Shown: in pieces, positions 1 to 5,941 of the stretch | Numbering within the stretch: position 1 is the stretch's first letter | How the letters are laid out: each line of letters begins with the position of its first letter | Assembly: GCA_023386255.1 (NCBI GenBank) | Contig: JAEWKB010000103.1 | Location: 1-8,358 of the forward strand | DNA length: 8,358 nucleotides | Origin: Bacteroidota bacterium | GTDB lineage: Bacteria > Bacteroidota > Bacteroidia > Flavobacteriales > Flavobacteriaceae | Direction: 5' to 3' | Notes under the pieces: model-generated | Database searches by the model: none | Told to the model about the DNA's origin: nothing | The model's input: the letters and a program-made list of their open reading frames with translations, nothing else | Made by a program: the position numbers and the translations under genes

Positions 1-1
1 T

Positions 2-24
2 TTAGGATGTTAATGAAATCCTAA
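2..24. other. Small inverted repeat near window edge
   Basis: The arms TTAGGAT (2-8) and ATCCTAA (18-24) are perfectly complementary around a 9-base loop. No T-run follows, so this is not a convincing terminator. It may belong to the end of a gene lying left of the window, but too little sequence is visible to tell. Apart from this and the terminators at 96-121 and 212-238, I see nothing supportable in bases 1-264. Confidence 0.3.
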
Positions 25-95
25 TTATTCATAATGGCCAATACAGATATCGTGCCAGAAATTAACAGGAAAACACGGGTGAATATCAGAAATAA

Positions 96-121
96 AAAAA
101 TACTCCCGAAGGAGTATTTTT
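96..121. terminator. Bidirectional intrinsic terminator
   Basis: An 11-base perfect stem (AAAAATACTCC at 96-106, GGAGTATTTTT at 111-121) closes on a CGAA loop. On the plus strand the stem runs into TTTTTCTTT; on the minus strand it runs into TTTTTTT. It could end a plus-strand gene lying left of the window, or back up the terminator of the minus-strand operon at 212-238. Which of these it serves cannot be decided from this window. Confidence 0.75.
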
Positions 122-211
122 CTTTACCTACTCAAAATCTATAAATATAATTCCCTATAATGCACCCCTGCGATTGGGAACCAGTTGCAAATTTTGCTGT
201 TTTTTGACAAT

Positions 212-238
212 AAAAAAATACCCATTGCTGGGTATTTT
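212..238 (-). terminator. Terminator of the response regulator operon
   Basis: A 10-base perfect stem (AAAATACCCA at 215-224, TGGGTATTTT at 229-238) with a four-base loop is followed on the minus strand by seven T residues (218-212). It lies 27 bases past the stop codon of the LuxR-type regulator, where the end of the minus-strand operon is expected. The plus-strand tail is weaker (TTTTAC), so its main direction is probably minus. Confidence 0.85.
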
Positions 239-264
239 ACACACGCAAAGAAAATAGCGTATAG

Positions 265-879
265 CTAAAAATCATATTTAATTTCTACTGAATATCTTAA
301 TAATTCGCTTTTACCCTGCAGATTAAGTTTTTTAAGGATGTTTTTGCGGTGCGTATCTACGGTAGTTTTACCTATAAAAAGTATATCGGCTATTTCCTGA
401 GATGTTTTTCCCTGCCCTATAAGCTTTACTATTTCTTTTTCGCGCCTGCTAAGTGGTACCTCATCGTTTTTTTTTGGTTGTGCATCCTTTTTCAGTGAAG
501 CGTCAAAATAGGTTTCACCTTTCATTACGTCCCGTACTGCTGCTAAAACAGCTTTGAGTGACGAATTCTTCATAATGTAACCTGAAGCTCCTGCTGCCGA
601 CATTTGCGCAATGGCTTCTTCCTGCTCAAACATACTGAAAGCAATAACCCTGCAGTGCGGAAATTCTTTCCTGATTTGCCTGGTAGCTGTTATGCCATCC
701 ATTTTTGGCATGCGTATATCTGTGAGCACAATATCCGGTTTCTTTAGTCTTACTATCTCAATAAGGCGTTCCCCGTCATTTGCTTCACCCACTACTTCTA
801 TATCTTCCTCATATTCAAGGAAAAGCTTTATGCCATCAATCAACGACTGGTGATCTTCGGCTATTACAATACGTATCAT
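265..879 (-). CDS. LuxR/NarL-family two-component response regulator
   Basis: This is a cytoplasmic response regulator of 204 residues, the usual length for the NarL/FixJ class. The receiver domain covers about residues 1-120: acidic pair E8-D9, phosphoacceptor D54 (in VLTDIRMPKMDG), switch serine S82 and conserved K104. A linker of about 20 residues leads to a LuxR-type helix-turn-helix at about 143-198 (SRREKEIVKLIGQGKTSQEI, then TVDTHRKNILKKL). By family it should be phosphorylated by the adjacent HisKA_3-type kinase, dimerise and bind DNA. Its ATG overlaps the TGA of the kinase gene (ATGA, 879-876), so the two are probably translationally coupled. The terminator at 212-238 follows. The reading frame is intact even though the kinase upstream is broken. 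The target genes cannot be told from sequence. Confidence 0.95.
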   Translation of the reverse strand: MIRIVIAEDHQSLIDGIKLFLEYEEDIEVVGEANDGERLIEIVRLKKPDIVLTDIRMPKMDGITATRQIRKEFPHCRVIAFSMFEQEEAIAQMSAAGASGYIMKNSSLKAVLAAVRDVMKGETYFDASLKKDAQPKKNDEVPLSRREKEIVKLIGQGKTSQEIADILFIGKTTVDTHRKNILKKLNLQGKSELLRYSVEIKYDF

Positions 880-2333
880 ACCGGTATATCTATTATTACA
901 GTTGTGCCTTTGCCGGGAGTACTATCTAAAGATAAGCTGCCTCCCAGCTGGGCTGCTTTCCTTTTTATTGCCTGAAGTCCCATGCCGTTTTCATTTCCGG
1001 TACTTTTCGGATTGAACCCTACGCCGTTATCTTCGATTATGATATTTATATTATCATCATGATGCGTAAGGTGTATGGTAGCCTCTGTTGCCTGTGAATG
1101 CTTGATTATGTTTGTAGAAAGTTCCTGCACCATCCTGAAGATGGCTATCTCCAGTGTATTATCAAGCCTGCTGTCAAACCCGAAATCTACCACCTGAACG
1201 GTAATTTTACCAGGCAATGTAAGCTTCTCAGCCAGTTTTTTTATGGCAGGCAAAAGCCCTTCATTGGCAATAACACCTGCATTCTTGGCATGTGCCAGCC
1301 TGCGCACTTTTTGGTATGCTTCTTCTATAAGCTCATCAGTGCGTTCGTACAGCTTGTTCTCTTCACCCGCAAGTTCGTTTTTACGCAGCTTAAGGTTCTC
1401 AAAGTTCAGCTTAAGGGTTGCCAGCATACTGCCCAGGTTATCGTGCAGGTCGTTTGCAATGCGCTCCCGTTCTTTTTCCTGCCCTTCAAGCATCAGGTCT
1501 ATGCTTTGCAGTTCATACTCTTTCAGCGCCTTTTCAAGCTTTTGTTGTTCTATGAGTTTGCCCTGATCGGCTATCTTTTCCCTCCGCCGTGCATTTTTTA
1601 CGATAAGGTAGCCAATAATAATGGAAGCGAACAGGAGGCCGAGGAAAGTGTACAGGAATATACGGTTTGTTTTAATATTGTTTTTCAGCACTGTATTTTC
1701 GAGTTCTTTCTCTTTGGTATTATATTTTGTTTCAATATCCGCTATGGCTATACTTTTATCATAGCTATTTAAGCTGTCATTGTAATTTGTACTTAATAAA
1801 TAATTATCAAAAGCATGCTTGTAATCTCCCAGCTGCTCATAATTGAATGCTAAAAATCTATAAATAGAAGCTTTAGTTTTAAAAACAGAATGATTTAAAG
1901 GTAAGCTGTCAGCTTTTTGCAAGAGTGTTATCGCCTTTTTGCTGTTACCTAAATAATAATAAGAAGCAGCCTGATTTATCAGGTTATTGCACAAATCATT
2001 TTTACCAATTTTGTTTTCTATTAAAAATGCATAATTTTTTTTAAGGTAATAAAGAGCAGAATCAGGAAGGTTTAAGTATTCGTTATAAAGAGTTGAGAAA
2101 TTATGTATGGTACGTACTTCAAAATATTTGTCTTTAGAGTTGTTAAGGGCTAAAGCTTTTTTAAAATGGTAACGGCTTTCATCGTATTTCGCTTCCTCCA
2201 TCAAAAAACTTGCGTTAAGTTGATGCCATTTTGCCAGCATAGCCGAATCTTTTTTCTTGATTGTATAGTTGTAGAACTTGTTTAAATAGGTTCTGTAGTT
2301 ACCTGTTGCATTACTTTCGTCTGTAAACAACAA
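876..2333 (-). CDS. TPR sensor histidine kinase, C-terminal part of a gene broken by an in-frame stop
   Basis: This holds most of a TPR-containing sensor kinase; the numbering here starts at the TTG at 2333. Residues 1 to about 200 are TPR-like helical pairs (for example YYYLGNSKKAITLLQKA and YEQLGDYKHAFDNYLLS). A coiled stretch follows, one membrane helix (about 223-245), a coiled linker (248-290), a HisKA_3 dimerisation domain with phosphoacceptor H297 (ERIANDLHDNLG), and a HATPase domain with N-box ELSTNIIKHS (404-413), G1 DNGVGF (435-440) and G2 GMGL (450-453). All catalytic boxes look intact. The frame stays open upstream to the TAA at 2409-2411, and the same frame continues beyond it as the signal peptide and first TPR. 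I therefore read 2657-876 as one ancestral gene of about 593 codons. If translation restarts, candidates are TTG at 2333 or 2330, or ATG at 2240; none would supply a signal peptide. It may thus be a pseudogene, or a mutation or sequencing error in a working gene. Confidence 0.85.
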   Translation of the reverse strand: MLFTDESNATGNYRTYLNKFYNYTIKKKDSAMLAKWHQLNASFLMEEAKYDESRYHFKKALALNNSKDKYFEVRTIHNFSTLYNEYLNLPDSALYYLKKNYAFLIENKIGKNDLCNNLINQAASYYYLGNSKKAITLLQKADSLPLNHSVFKTKASIYRFLAFNYEQLGDYKHAFDNYLLSTNYNDSLNSYDKSIAIADIETKYNTKEKELENTVLKNNIKTNRIFLYTFLGLLFASIIIGYLIVKNARRREKIADQGKLIEQQKLEKALKEYELQSIDLMLEGQEKERERIANDLHDNLGSMLATLKLNFENLKLRKNELAGEENKLYERTDELIEEAYQKVRRLAHAKNAGVIANEGLLPAIKKLAEKLTLPGKITVQVVDFGFDSRLDNTLEIAIFRMVQELSTNIIKHSQATEATIHLTHHDDNINIIIEDNGVGFNPKSTGNENGMGLQAIKRKAAQLGGSLSLDSTPGKGTTVIIDIPV

Positions 2334-2408
2334 ATATGCAATATCCAGGTTTATAAGCTCCCCCTTATCTTTGTTTCCGGTTTCGCGATACTTTTCCTGG
2401 CTTTTTAA

Positions 2409-2411
2409 TTA
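2409..2411 (-). other. In-frame TAA interrupting the sensor kinase gene
   Basis: Read on the minus strand the codons are CTA AAA AAT TAA TTA AAA AGC CAG, that is L-K-N-stop-L-K-S-Q. The 25 codons between this stop and the TTG at 2333 are open in the same frame and continue as helical, TPR-like sequence (KSQEKYRETGNK). No shift of frame is needed to join the two halves, so the lesion is a single nonsense codon or an in-frame triplet insertion, not a base indel. Confidence 0.9.
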
Positions 2412-2657
2412 ATTTTTTAGAGCCTTTTCTTCCTCATTCAGTCCCTCCCATACCCGGGCATAGCATTCATAATATATTGCAAGTTCTTTAGTGTTAAAGT
2501 CAGCAGTATCAATTTTTTGTAAATTAATAAATGCTGCTCCAACCTTATTTTTACTGATATCTCCTTCAACAAGTTTTAATTTAGATGTTTGTGCAACAGC
2601 TGTATTAGAATGCAAACTGCCTCCTAATATTAGTATAATTACACTCCGGTAAATCAT
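2409..2657 (-). pseudogene. N-terminal fragment of the broken TPR sensor kinase (signal peptide plus first TPR)
   Basis: This 82-residue fragment opens with a typical export signal: R4, a hydrophobic core (VIILILGG, 6-13), and a likely signal peptidase I site after AVA or AVAQ (20-23). The sequence AIYYECYARVWEGLNEEEKALKN then resembles helix A and the start of helix B of a TPR, and it is cut off by the TAA at 2411-2409. By itself it would be a small secreted peptide with half a TPR. With the downstream frame it gives the standard Bacteroidota layout of signal peptide, extracytoplasmic TPRs, membrane helix and histidine kinase. Its ATG overlaps the TGA of the preceding gene (ATGA, 2657-2654), which supports this start and coupling to the 189-residue gene. 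Confidence 0.8.
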
Positions 2658-3223
2658 TTGGCTTTAACAATAATGCTCATTCCTACTCTTCTGGGTTTGC
2701 CTGTAAGACGGATAAATTCTTCAAGCAGCTCATTTATTTTATCCTGTGATTTTTTATCCTTGCTAAATTCCTCAATTTCTTCAGCTTTCCAGTTAGTATT
2801 AAAATTGCCTGTGTATGGATACAGCTTGTAAATTGTATCTACAGCTTGCATAAATTTATCTTCTTCACCATTATCTATTGCATCTGTATGAAATAAAATC
2901 ACAAGGCATTCTTCATTGTTATCCCAGTCAAATTCCATAGAACCGGCAATATCACGCAGCGTAATTGCACCACTTTTTTCAATTTTAGGAATTGGTACCG
3001 GCGTTGTGCCCTTATACTCCAGATTATTATTAACGCCATCTTCCATAAGTATTAGTATGGCATTTAACTTTTTCGATGTAGTTTCAACAGTTATATTTAT
3101 GAAGTCGTAAAAATTGTTATTTGTGTTTTCAGGAATTAGCGCAGATATGTCAATAGAATCCTCGTCAAAAGTTCCGGCAACAGTATAAGTTTCATCATTT
3201 GTCAGTAAAGCAGATTTAGCCAT
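2654..3223 (-). CDS. Unrecognised 189-residue protein, first gene of the two-component operon
   Basis: I do not recognise this family. The protein has no signal peptide, membrane helix or cysteine motif (one Cys, in NNEECLVILF), so it is probably soluble and cytoplasmic. It is acidic and asparagine-rich. Its first half alternates short beta-like stretches (INITVETTSKKLNAILILME). A segment of about residues 75-115 has proline and acidic turns (TTPVPIPKIE, EFDWDNNEE). A helical region follows (KAEEIEEFSK, KINELLEEFIRLTG) and it ends in a basic strand (RRVGMSIIVKAK). Its stop overlaps the start codon of the sensor kinase gene by ATGA, the same arrangement as at the kinase/regulator junction, so the three genes are probably one transcript. 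A terminator directly upstream (3279-3302) makes it the first gene. A role as accessory or input protein of the kinase is inference from position only. The ATG at 3223 follows an out-of-frame ATG five bases earlier. Confidence 0.8.
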   Translation of the reverse strand: MAKSALLTNDETYTVAGTFDEDSIDISALIPENTNNNFYDFINITVETTSKKLNAILILMEDGVNNNLEYKGTTPVPIPKIEKSGAITLRDIAGSMEFDWDNNEECLVILFHTDAIDNGEEDKFMQAVDTIYKLYPYTGNFNTNWKAEEIEEFSKDKKSQDKINELLEEFIRLTGKPRRVGMSIIVKAK

Positions 3224-3273
3224 AACATAACGTGTTTAATTGGTTAATGTGTCAAAATTCAGGAACTTAAAGT

Positions 3274-3302
3274 AAAAAAAAATCCCCAGTAATGGGGATT
3301 TT
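3274..3302 (-). terminator. Terminator of the 64-residue membrane protein gene
   Basis: A perfect 9-base stem (AAAATCCCC at 3279-3287, GGGGATTTT at 3294-3302) encloses the loop AGTAAT. On the minus strand it ends in a run of nine T residues (3282-3274). It lies 24 bases past the stop codon at 3327 and 50 bases before the next gene, so it insulates the two-component operon from its upstream neighbour. Confidence 0.88.
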
Positions 3303-3326
3303 GGCTGAAAATATTTTAAGATTTTA

Positions 3327-3521
3327 TTAAGGATTATCTTTCAGTACCGTTTTCAGCACAAATAAAAGCCCAATAAATAAAAGGAAAGCAACCAAAATCC
3401 AGTAGCTGCCTTTATAGTATTTTTTATGGAGGTTAAGGTCTTTGCGGTAAACATATATCATTGCCGCTACAAATACTACTATAAAAAAGCCGGCAAAAAC
3501 AAGCTGTCCTGTGGTAAACAT
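3327..3521 (-). CDS. Small two-helix membrane protein
   Basis: This is a 64-residue protein starting MFTTGQLVFAGFF. It has two predicted membrane helices (about residues 6-25, LVFAGFFIVVFVAAMIYVY, and about 43-59, WILVAFLLFIGLLFVLK). They are separated by a basic, probably cytoplasmic loop, YRKDLNLHKKYYKG, and followed by a short tail. It resembles small conserved membrane proteins of unknown function found across Flavobacteriaceae; that is from memory of the family, not a search. The frame is open upstream to an ATG at 3554, but I prefer the ATG at 3521. The extra 11 residues are not membrane-like, and a TAGCTTTG promoter element (3544-3537) lies inside the would-be extension. It is divergent from the MazG-like gene and has its own terminator. 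Confidence 0.75.
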   Translation of the reverse strand: MFTTGQLVFAGFFIVVFVAAMIYVYRKDLNLHKKYYKGSYWILVAFLLFIGLLFVLKTVLKDNP

Positions 3522-3536
3522 GTTGAAATCTTTTTG

Positions 3537-3544
3537 CAAAGCTA
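3537..3544 (-). promoter_or_regulatory. Possible -7 element (TAGCTTTG) for the membrane protein gene
   Basis: TAGCTTTG on the minus strand matches the flavobacterial -7 consensus TAnnTTTG exactly and ends 15 bases before the ATG at 3521. No TTG was found 17-19 bases upstream, so only half of the usual promoter is present. Confidence 0.35.
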
Positions 3545-3594
3545 CAACATGCACCTGTAATTTTCATCTATTTTTAAACCATAAATATAATATC

Positions 3595-3981
3595 ATGAAA
3601 AAACAACTGGAAGCCGTAAAGCAGTTTCATGCCTCATTTGGGCTAGGCATAAGCGAAGCGCCTAAAGCCAGCCTTGGCGACAACGTAAACCTGCTGCGCT
3701 ACAACCTTATGAAGGAAGAAAATGAGGAATACCTTGAGGCTGTACAAAATAATGATCTTGTTGAAATTGCCGATGCCCTGGGAGACATGTTGTATATTTT
3801 ATGCGGGACCATTATTGAACACGGGCTGCAGCACAAAATAGAGGAGGTGTTTGATGAAATACAGCGAAGCAACATGAGCAAACTGGGCCACGATGGCAGG
3901 CCTATATACCGTGAAGACGGAAAGGTAATGAAAGGGCCAAACTACTTTAAACCCAATTTCAGGGAGATTTTGGAGTACTAA
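3595..3981 (+). CDS. MazG/PRA-PH-like nucleotide pyrophosphohydrolase
   Basis: This 128-residue all-alpha protein belongs to the MazG/phosphoribosyl-ATP pyrophosphohydrolase-like superfamily, which splits pyrophosphate from (d)NTP-like substrates using Mg2+. The metal-binding signature EExxE...ExxD is visible as EENEE (41-45) followed by EIADALGD (57-64, with E57, D60 and D64). A second helix EEVFDEIQRSNMSKLG (83-98) and the tail GRPIYREDGKVMKGPNYFKP are typical of the small stand-alone form in Bacteroidota. The true substrate cannot be read from the sequence; house-cleaning of non-canonical nucleotides is the usual suggestion for relatives. The start MKKQLEAVKQF is chosen because the open frame upstream overlaps the divergent membrane protein gene and does not look like protein. 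It converges on ilvE. Confidence 0.88.
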   Translation: MKKQLEAVKQFHASFGLGISEAPKASLGDNVNLLRYNLMKEENEEYLEAVQNNDLVEIADALGDMLYILCGTIIEHGLQHKIEEVFDEIQRSNMSKLGHDGRPIYREDGKVMKGPNYFKPNFREILEY

Positions 3982-3985
3982 GGCA

Positions 3986-4045
3986 TTAGCCACAAGGCAC
4001 AAGCCACAAGCATTGTTGTACTAGTACCTTGTGCCTTGTAGCTAA
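3986..4045. repeat. Long hairpin of inverted heptamer repeats between convergent genes
   Basis: The arms 3986-4003 (TTAGCCACAAGGCACAAG) and 4028-4045 (CTTGTGCCTTGTAGCTAA) are complementary at 17 of 18 positions. The left side consists of three tandem heptamers, CCACAAG, GCACAAG and CCACAAG (3990-4010). The right side carries two inverted copies, CTTGTGC and CTTGTAG (4028-4041). The loop contains a perfect 10-base palindrome, GTACTAGTAC (4018-4027). It sits just after the MazG-like stop codon and just before the ilvE stop codon, so it may act as a two-way terminator, although there is no T-run on either side. Confidence 0.8.
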
Positions 4046-4048
4046 TCA

Positions 4049-5113
4049 CTAAACCTTCACTGTCCAGCCAAAGGTGTCTTCAGCCAGTTTGTATTGTATG
4101 TTGGTCAGTTTTTCTTTGATGTCTAATGCCATGGAACGCTCCTCCTTTGGCAGCTCATAATATTTATCCTTGTAGCTAAAGCCTACTATCGGATTTACAA
4201 CAGCAGCCGTACCGGCACCAAATATTTCTTTAAGCGATCCGTTTTCAGCGGCTTCAATAAGTTCAGATACCAGTACCGGGCGCACCTCAACATTTATATT
4301 TTCGCGTTTTGCCAGCTCTATGATACTTTTGCGTGTTACACCGTCCAGTATCCTTTCGCTGGTGGGTGCGGTATAAAGCGTATCATTAATCCTGAAGAAC
4401 ACATTCATGGTCCCGGCTTCTTCCAGCCTGGTGTGTGTGGCATCATCTGTCCAGATAATTTGCTGAAAGCCTTGCTCATTAGCAAGTTTGGTAGGGTAAA
4501 ACTGCGCCGAATAGTTTCCGGCTGCCTTCGCGGCTCCAATTCCGCCATTTGCGGCACGGCTAAAGTGCTCGGCAATAATAACTTTAACCTCACCCGAATA
4601 ATACGAACGTGCCGGTGAAAGGATGATCATAAACCGGTACTGGGTAGACGGCGCGGCTATAACGCCAGATCCTATGGCTATCATAAAAGGGCGTATGTAC
4701 AGCGAGTTGCCTTTGCCTTTCTTTACCCACTCTCGTTCAATATCCAGTAAATGCTTAAGCCCGCCTAAAAAAATATCTTCAGGTACTTCGGGCATGGCAA
4801 GCCGTACGGCAGATTTATTAAAGCGGTCAAAATTCTCTTCAGGACGAAAAAGCCATACATCATCATGCTCATCTTTATAGGCTTTCATACCTTCAAAAAT
4901 AGCCTGGCCATAGTGGAATACCTTAGCCGAAGGATCTATCATAAAAGGTTCATAGGGTTTTATAACAGGCTGTTCCCACGCACCATTCCGGTAATCGCAA
5001 ACAAGCATGTGGTCAGTAAAAGTGTTGCCAAACGTAATGTTTTCAAAATCAACTGAGCCTATGTTGCTTGTTTCAGCCCTGCTTATGCTTATGTTGTTGT
5101 TATTGCTATTCAT
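4049..5113 (-). CDS. ilvE: Branched-chain amino acid aminotransferase (fold-type IV PLP enzyme)
   Basis: This cytoplasmic enzyme transfers the amino group between glutamate/2-oxoglutarate and leucine, isoleucine or valine and their keto acids. It is the last step of branched-chain synthesis and the first of breakdown. It has 354 residues, normal for the longer, eukaryote-like BCAT form common in Bacteroidota. Visible landmarks are HYGQAIFEGMKAY (67-79), the phosphate/substrate-loop stretch LYIRPFMIAIGSG (138-150), the PLP lysine K196 in GIGAAKAAGNYSAQ, the cofactor-contacting LEEAGTMNVFF (230-240), DGVTRKSI (257-264, ending the T-R-K motif) and GAGTAAVVNPI (299-309). No key residue is missing. 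The start ATG at 5113 gives the N-rich opening MNSNNNNISIS before the conserved part. The gene stands alone: divergent from the DUF4920 operon and convergent with the MazG-like gene. Confidence 0.96.
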   Translation of the reverse strand: MNSNNNNISISRAETSNIGSVDFENITFGNTFTDHMLVCDYRNGAWEQPVIKPYEPFMIDPSAKVFHYGQAIFEGMKAYKDEHDDVWLFRPEENFDRFNKSAVRLAMPEVPEDIFLGGLKHLLDIEREWVKKGKGNSLYIRPFMIAIGSGVIAAPSTQYRFMIILSPARSYYSGEVKVIIAEHFSRAANGGIGAAKAAGNYSAQFYPTKLANEQGFQQIIWTDDATHTRLEEAGTMNVFFRINDTLYTAPTSERILDGVTRKSIIELAKRENINVEVRPVLVSELIEAAENGSLKEIFGAGTAAVVNPIVGFSYKDKYYELPKEERSMALDIKEKLTNIQYKLAEDTFGWTVKV

Positions 5114-5136
5114 TTATTGGTAGTTGTTGTTACCCG

Positions 5137-5144
5137 CAAATTTA
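5137..5144 (-). promoter_or_regulatory. Likely -7 element (TAAATTTG) of ilvE
   Basis: TAAATTTG on the minus strand fits the flavobacterial TAnnTTTG element and lies 23 bases before the ilvE ATG, a reasonable distance for a short leader. A matching TTG about 17-19 bases further upstream is absent, so the promoter may be weak or depend on an activator. Confidence 0.45.
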
Positions 5145-5203
5145 ACTAAAAATAATCCTCACGTGCCTATTGTTTATAAAATAAGGGCCCGATTAAAATA
5201 AAC

Positions 5204-5227
5204 TGAAGGCTATATAAATAACCTTCA
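5204..5227. promoter_or_regulatory. Dyad in the ilvE/DUF4920 divergent region
   Basis: TGAAGG (5204-5209) and CCTTCA (5222-5227) are perfect inverted copies. The pairing continues inward through one C/A mismatch, which reads as a G-U pair in minus-strand RNA, to a stem of 10 with a 4-base loop. It lies five bases upstream of the -33 TTG of the DUF4920 promoter and about 60 bases upstream of the ilvE -7 element. That would suit an operator shared by both genes. No T-run follows. Confidence 0.45.
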
Positions 5228-5232
5228 ATATT

Positions 5233-5261
5233 TTGAGGTTACGGTTTTCTGTATAACTTTG
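5233..5261 (+). promoter_or_regulatory. Flavobacterial promoter of the lipoprotein operon
   Basis: A -33 TTG (5233-5235), an 18-base spacer and TAACTTTG (5254-5261) match the established Bacteroidota sigma-A promoter pattern (TTG, about 17-23 bases, TAnnTTTG) perfectly. Transcription should start near 5267, leaving an A-rich leader of about 18 bases (ending GTAAACAAA) before the ATG at 5285 with no Shine-Dalgarno sequence. Confidence 0.8.
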
Positions 5262-5284
5262 CCTGAAACAAATTTGTAAACAAA

Positions 5285-5941
5285 ATGAAAAAAATATTTG
5301 TTGTAGCGGCTGCGTTGCTTACAATAGTAGCCTGCCAGAAAAATAAAGAAACAGAAGTTAAAAGCGAGGACACTGTAATTGAAGGTAAACATGACACTGT
5401 GCATGTTGATGTGGATACTATAACGGGTATTAAGGCGGAAACTGAGCCTGCTGTTGAAGCTGTTGAAGTGCCTGCTGAAAAATCTCCTAAAGTGGCTGAG
5501 GAAATTAAGGTTGTTCCTTCTAAATCGGATATAAAGGTTGAATATAAAAACTTTGGCGCTAAGATAACTGCTGAAAAAGCGCTTACGCAGGACCAGATGC
5601 TACAGAAATATAAAAATCTTAAGCAGGGTGATACTGTTGCAGTGAAGTTCAGGTCGAAGGTGAAAGAGGTTTGCCAGAAAAAAGGCTGCTGGATGGCTAT
5701 GGAATTACCGGGTGGTAAGGAATCTTTTGTAAAGTTTAAGGACTATGCGTTTTTTGTTCCGTTAAATTCAGCCGAATCAGAAGCTATTATAAGCGGTAAG
5801 GCTTTTGTTAGCGAAACATCGGTAGCACAGCTTAGGCATTATGCTAAAGATGGCGGGCAGTCTGAAGCTGAGATAGCTAAAATTACTGAGCCGAAGATTG
5901 AATATAAATTTATGGCCGACGGCGTATTGATAAGCAGGTAA
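5285..5941 (+). CDS. DUF4920-domain lipoprotein
   Basis: This 218-residue exported lipoprotein has a short basic signal peptide and a lipobox ending VAC, with C17 as the lipidated cysteine. Residues 18-82 form a low-complexity spacer rich in E, V, K and D that probably holds the domain off the membrane. The C-terminal domain (about 86-218) fits DUF4920: YKNFGAKIT (87-95), CQKKGCWMAM (130-139, with cysteines C130 and C135), FVKFKDYAFFVPL (148-160) and a closing EYKFMADGVLI. The function of DUF4920 is unknown to me. The CxxxxC-W motif could bind metal or form a disulfide, but nothing here proves it. It is the first gene of a two-gene operon with a strong promoter at 5233-5261, and its TAA overlaps the ATG of the haem lipoprotein by one base (TAATG). 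Confidence 0.9.
   Translation: MKKIFVVAAALLTIVACQKNKETEVKSEDTVIEGKHDTVHVDVDTITGIKAETEPAVEAVEVPAEKSPKVAEEIKVVPSKSDIKVEYKNFGAKITAEKALTQDQMLQKYKNLKQGDTVAVKFRSKVKEVCQKKGCWMAMELPGGKESFVKFKDYAFFVPLNSAESEAIISGKAFVSETSVAQLRHYAKDGGQSEAEIAKITEPKIEYKFMADGVLISR

Noticed and set aside
25..135. A hydrophobic open stretch on the minus strand (reading FLIFTRVFLLISGTISVLAIMN) and a 36-codon plus-strand frame from the ATG at 34.
   Set aside because: Both run straight through the terminator hairpin at 96-121. The minus frame has no ATG before the hydrophobic part, and neither looks like a conserved protein.
1098..1772. A 224-codon plus-strand open frame opposite the sensor kinase.
   Set aside because: It lies antisense to conserved HisKA_3/HATPase codons, its product is a cysteine- and phenylalanine-rich string without domain pattern, and it has no promoter. 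It is a shadow of the kinase gene.
2334..2411. A frameshift or programmed recoding as the cause of the kinase split.
   Set aside because: The sequence before and after the TAA is in the same frame, so no shift is needed. There is no slippery heptamer, and no selenocysteine-type signal applies to TAA.
3522..3554. The earlier ATG at 3554 as start of the small membrane protein.
   Set aside because: The added 11 residues precede a clean membrane-protein start, and a TAGCTTTG promoter element lies within them.
3986..4045. A CRISPR-like array.
   Set aside because: The units are only seven bases, directly tandem without spacers and arranged as an inverted repeat. No cas gene is present.
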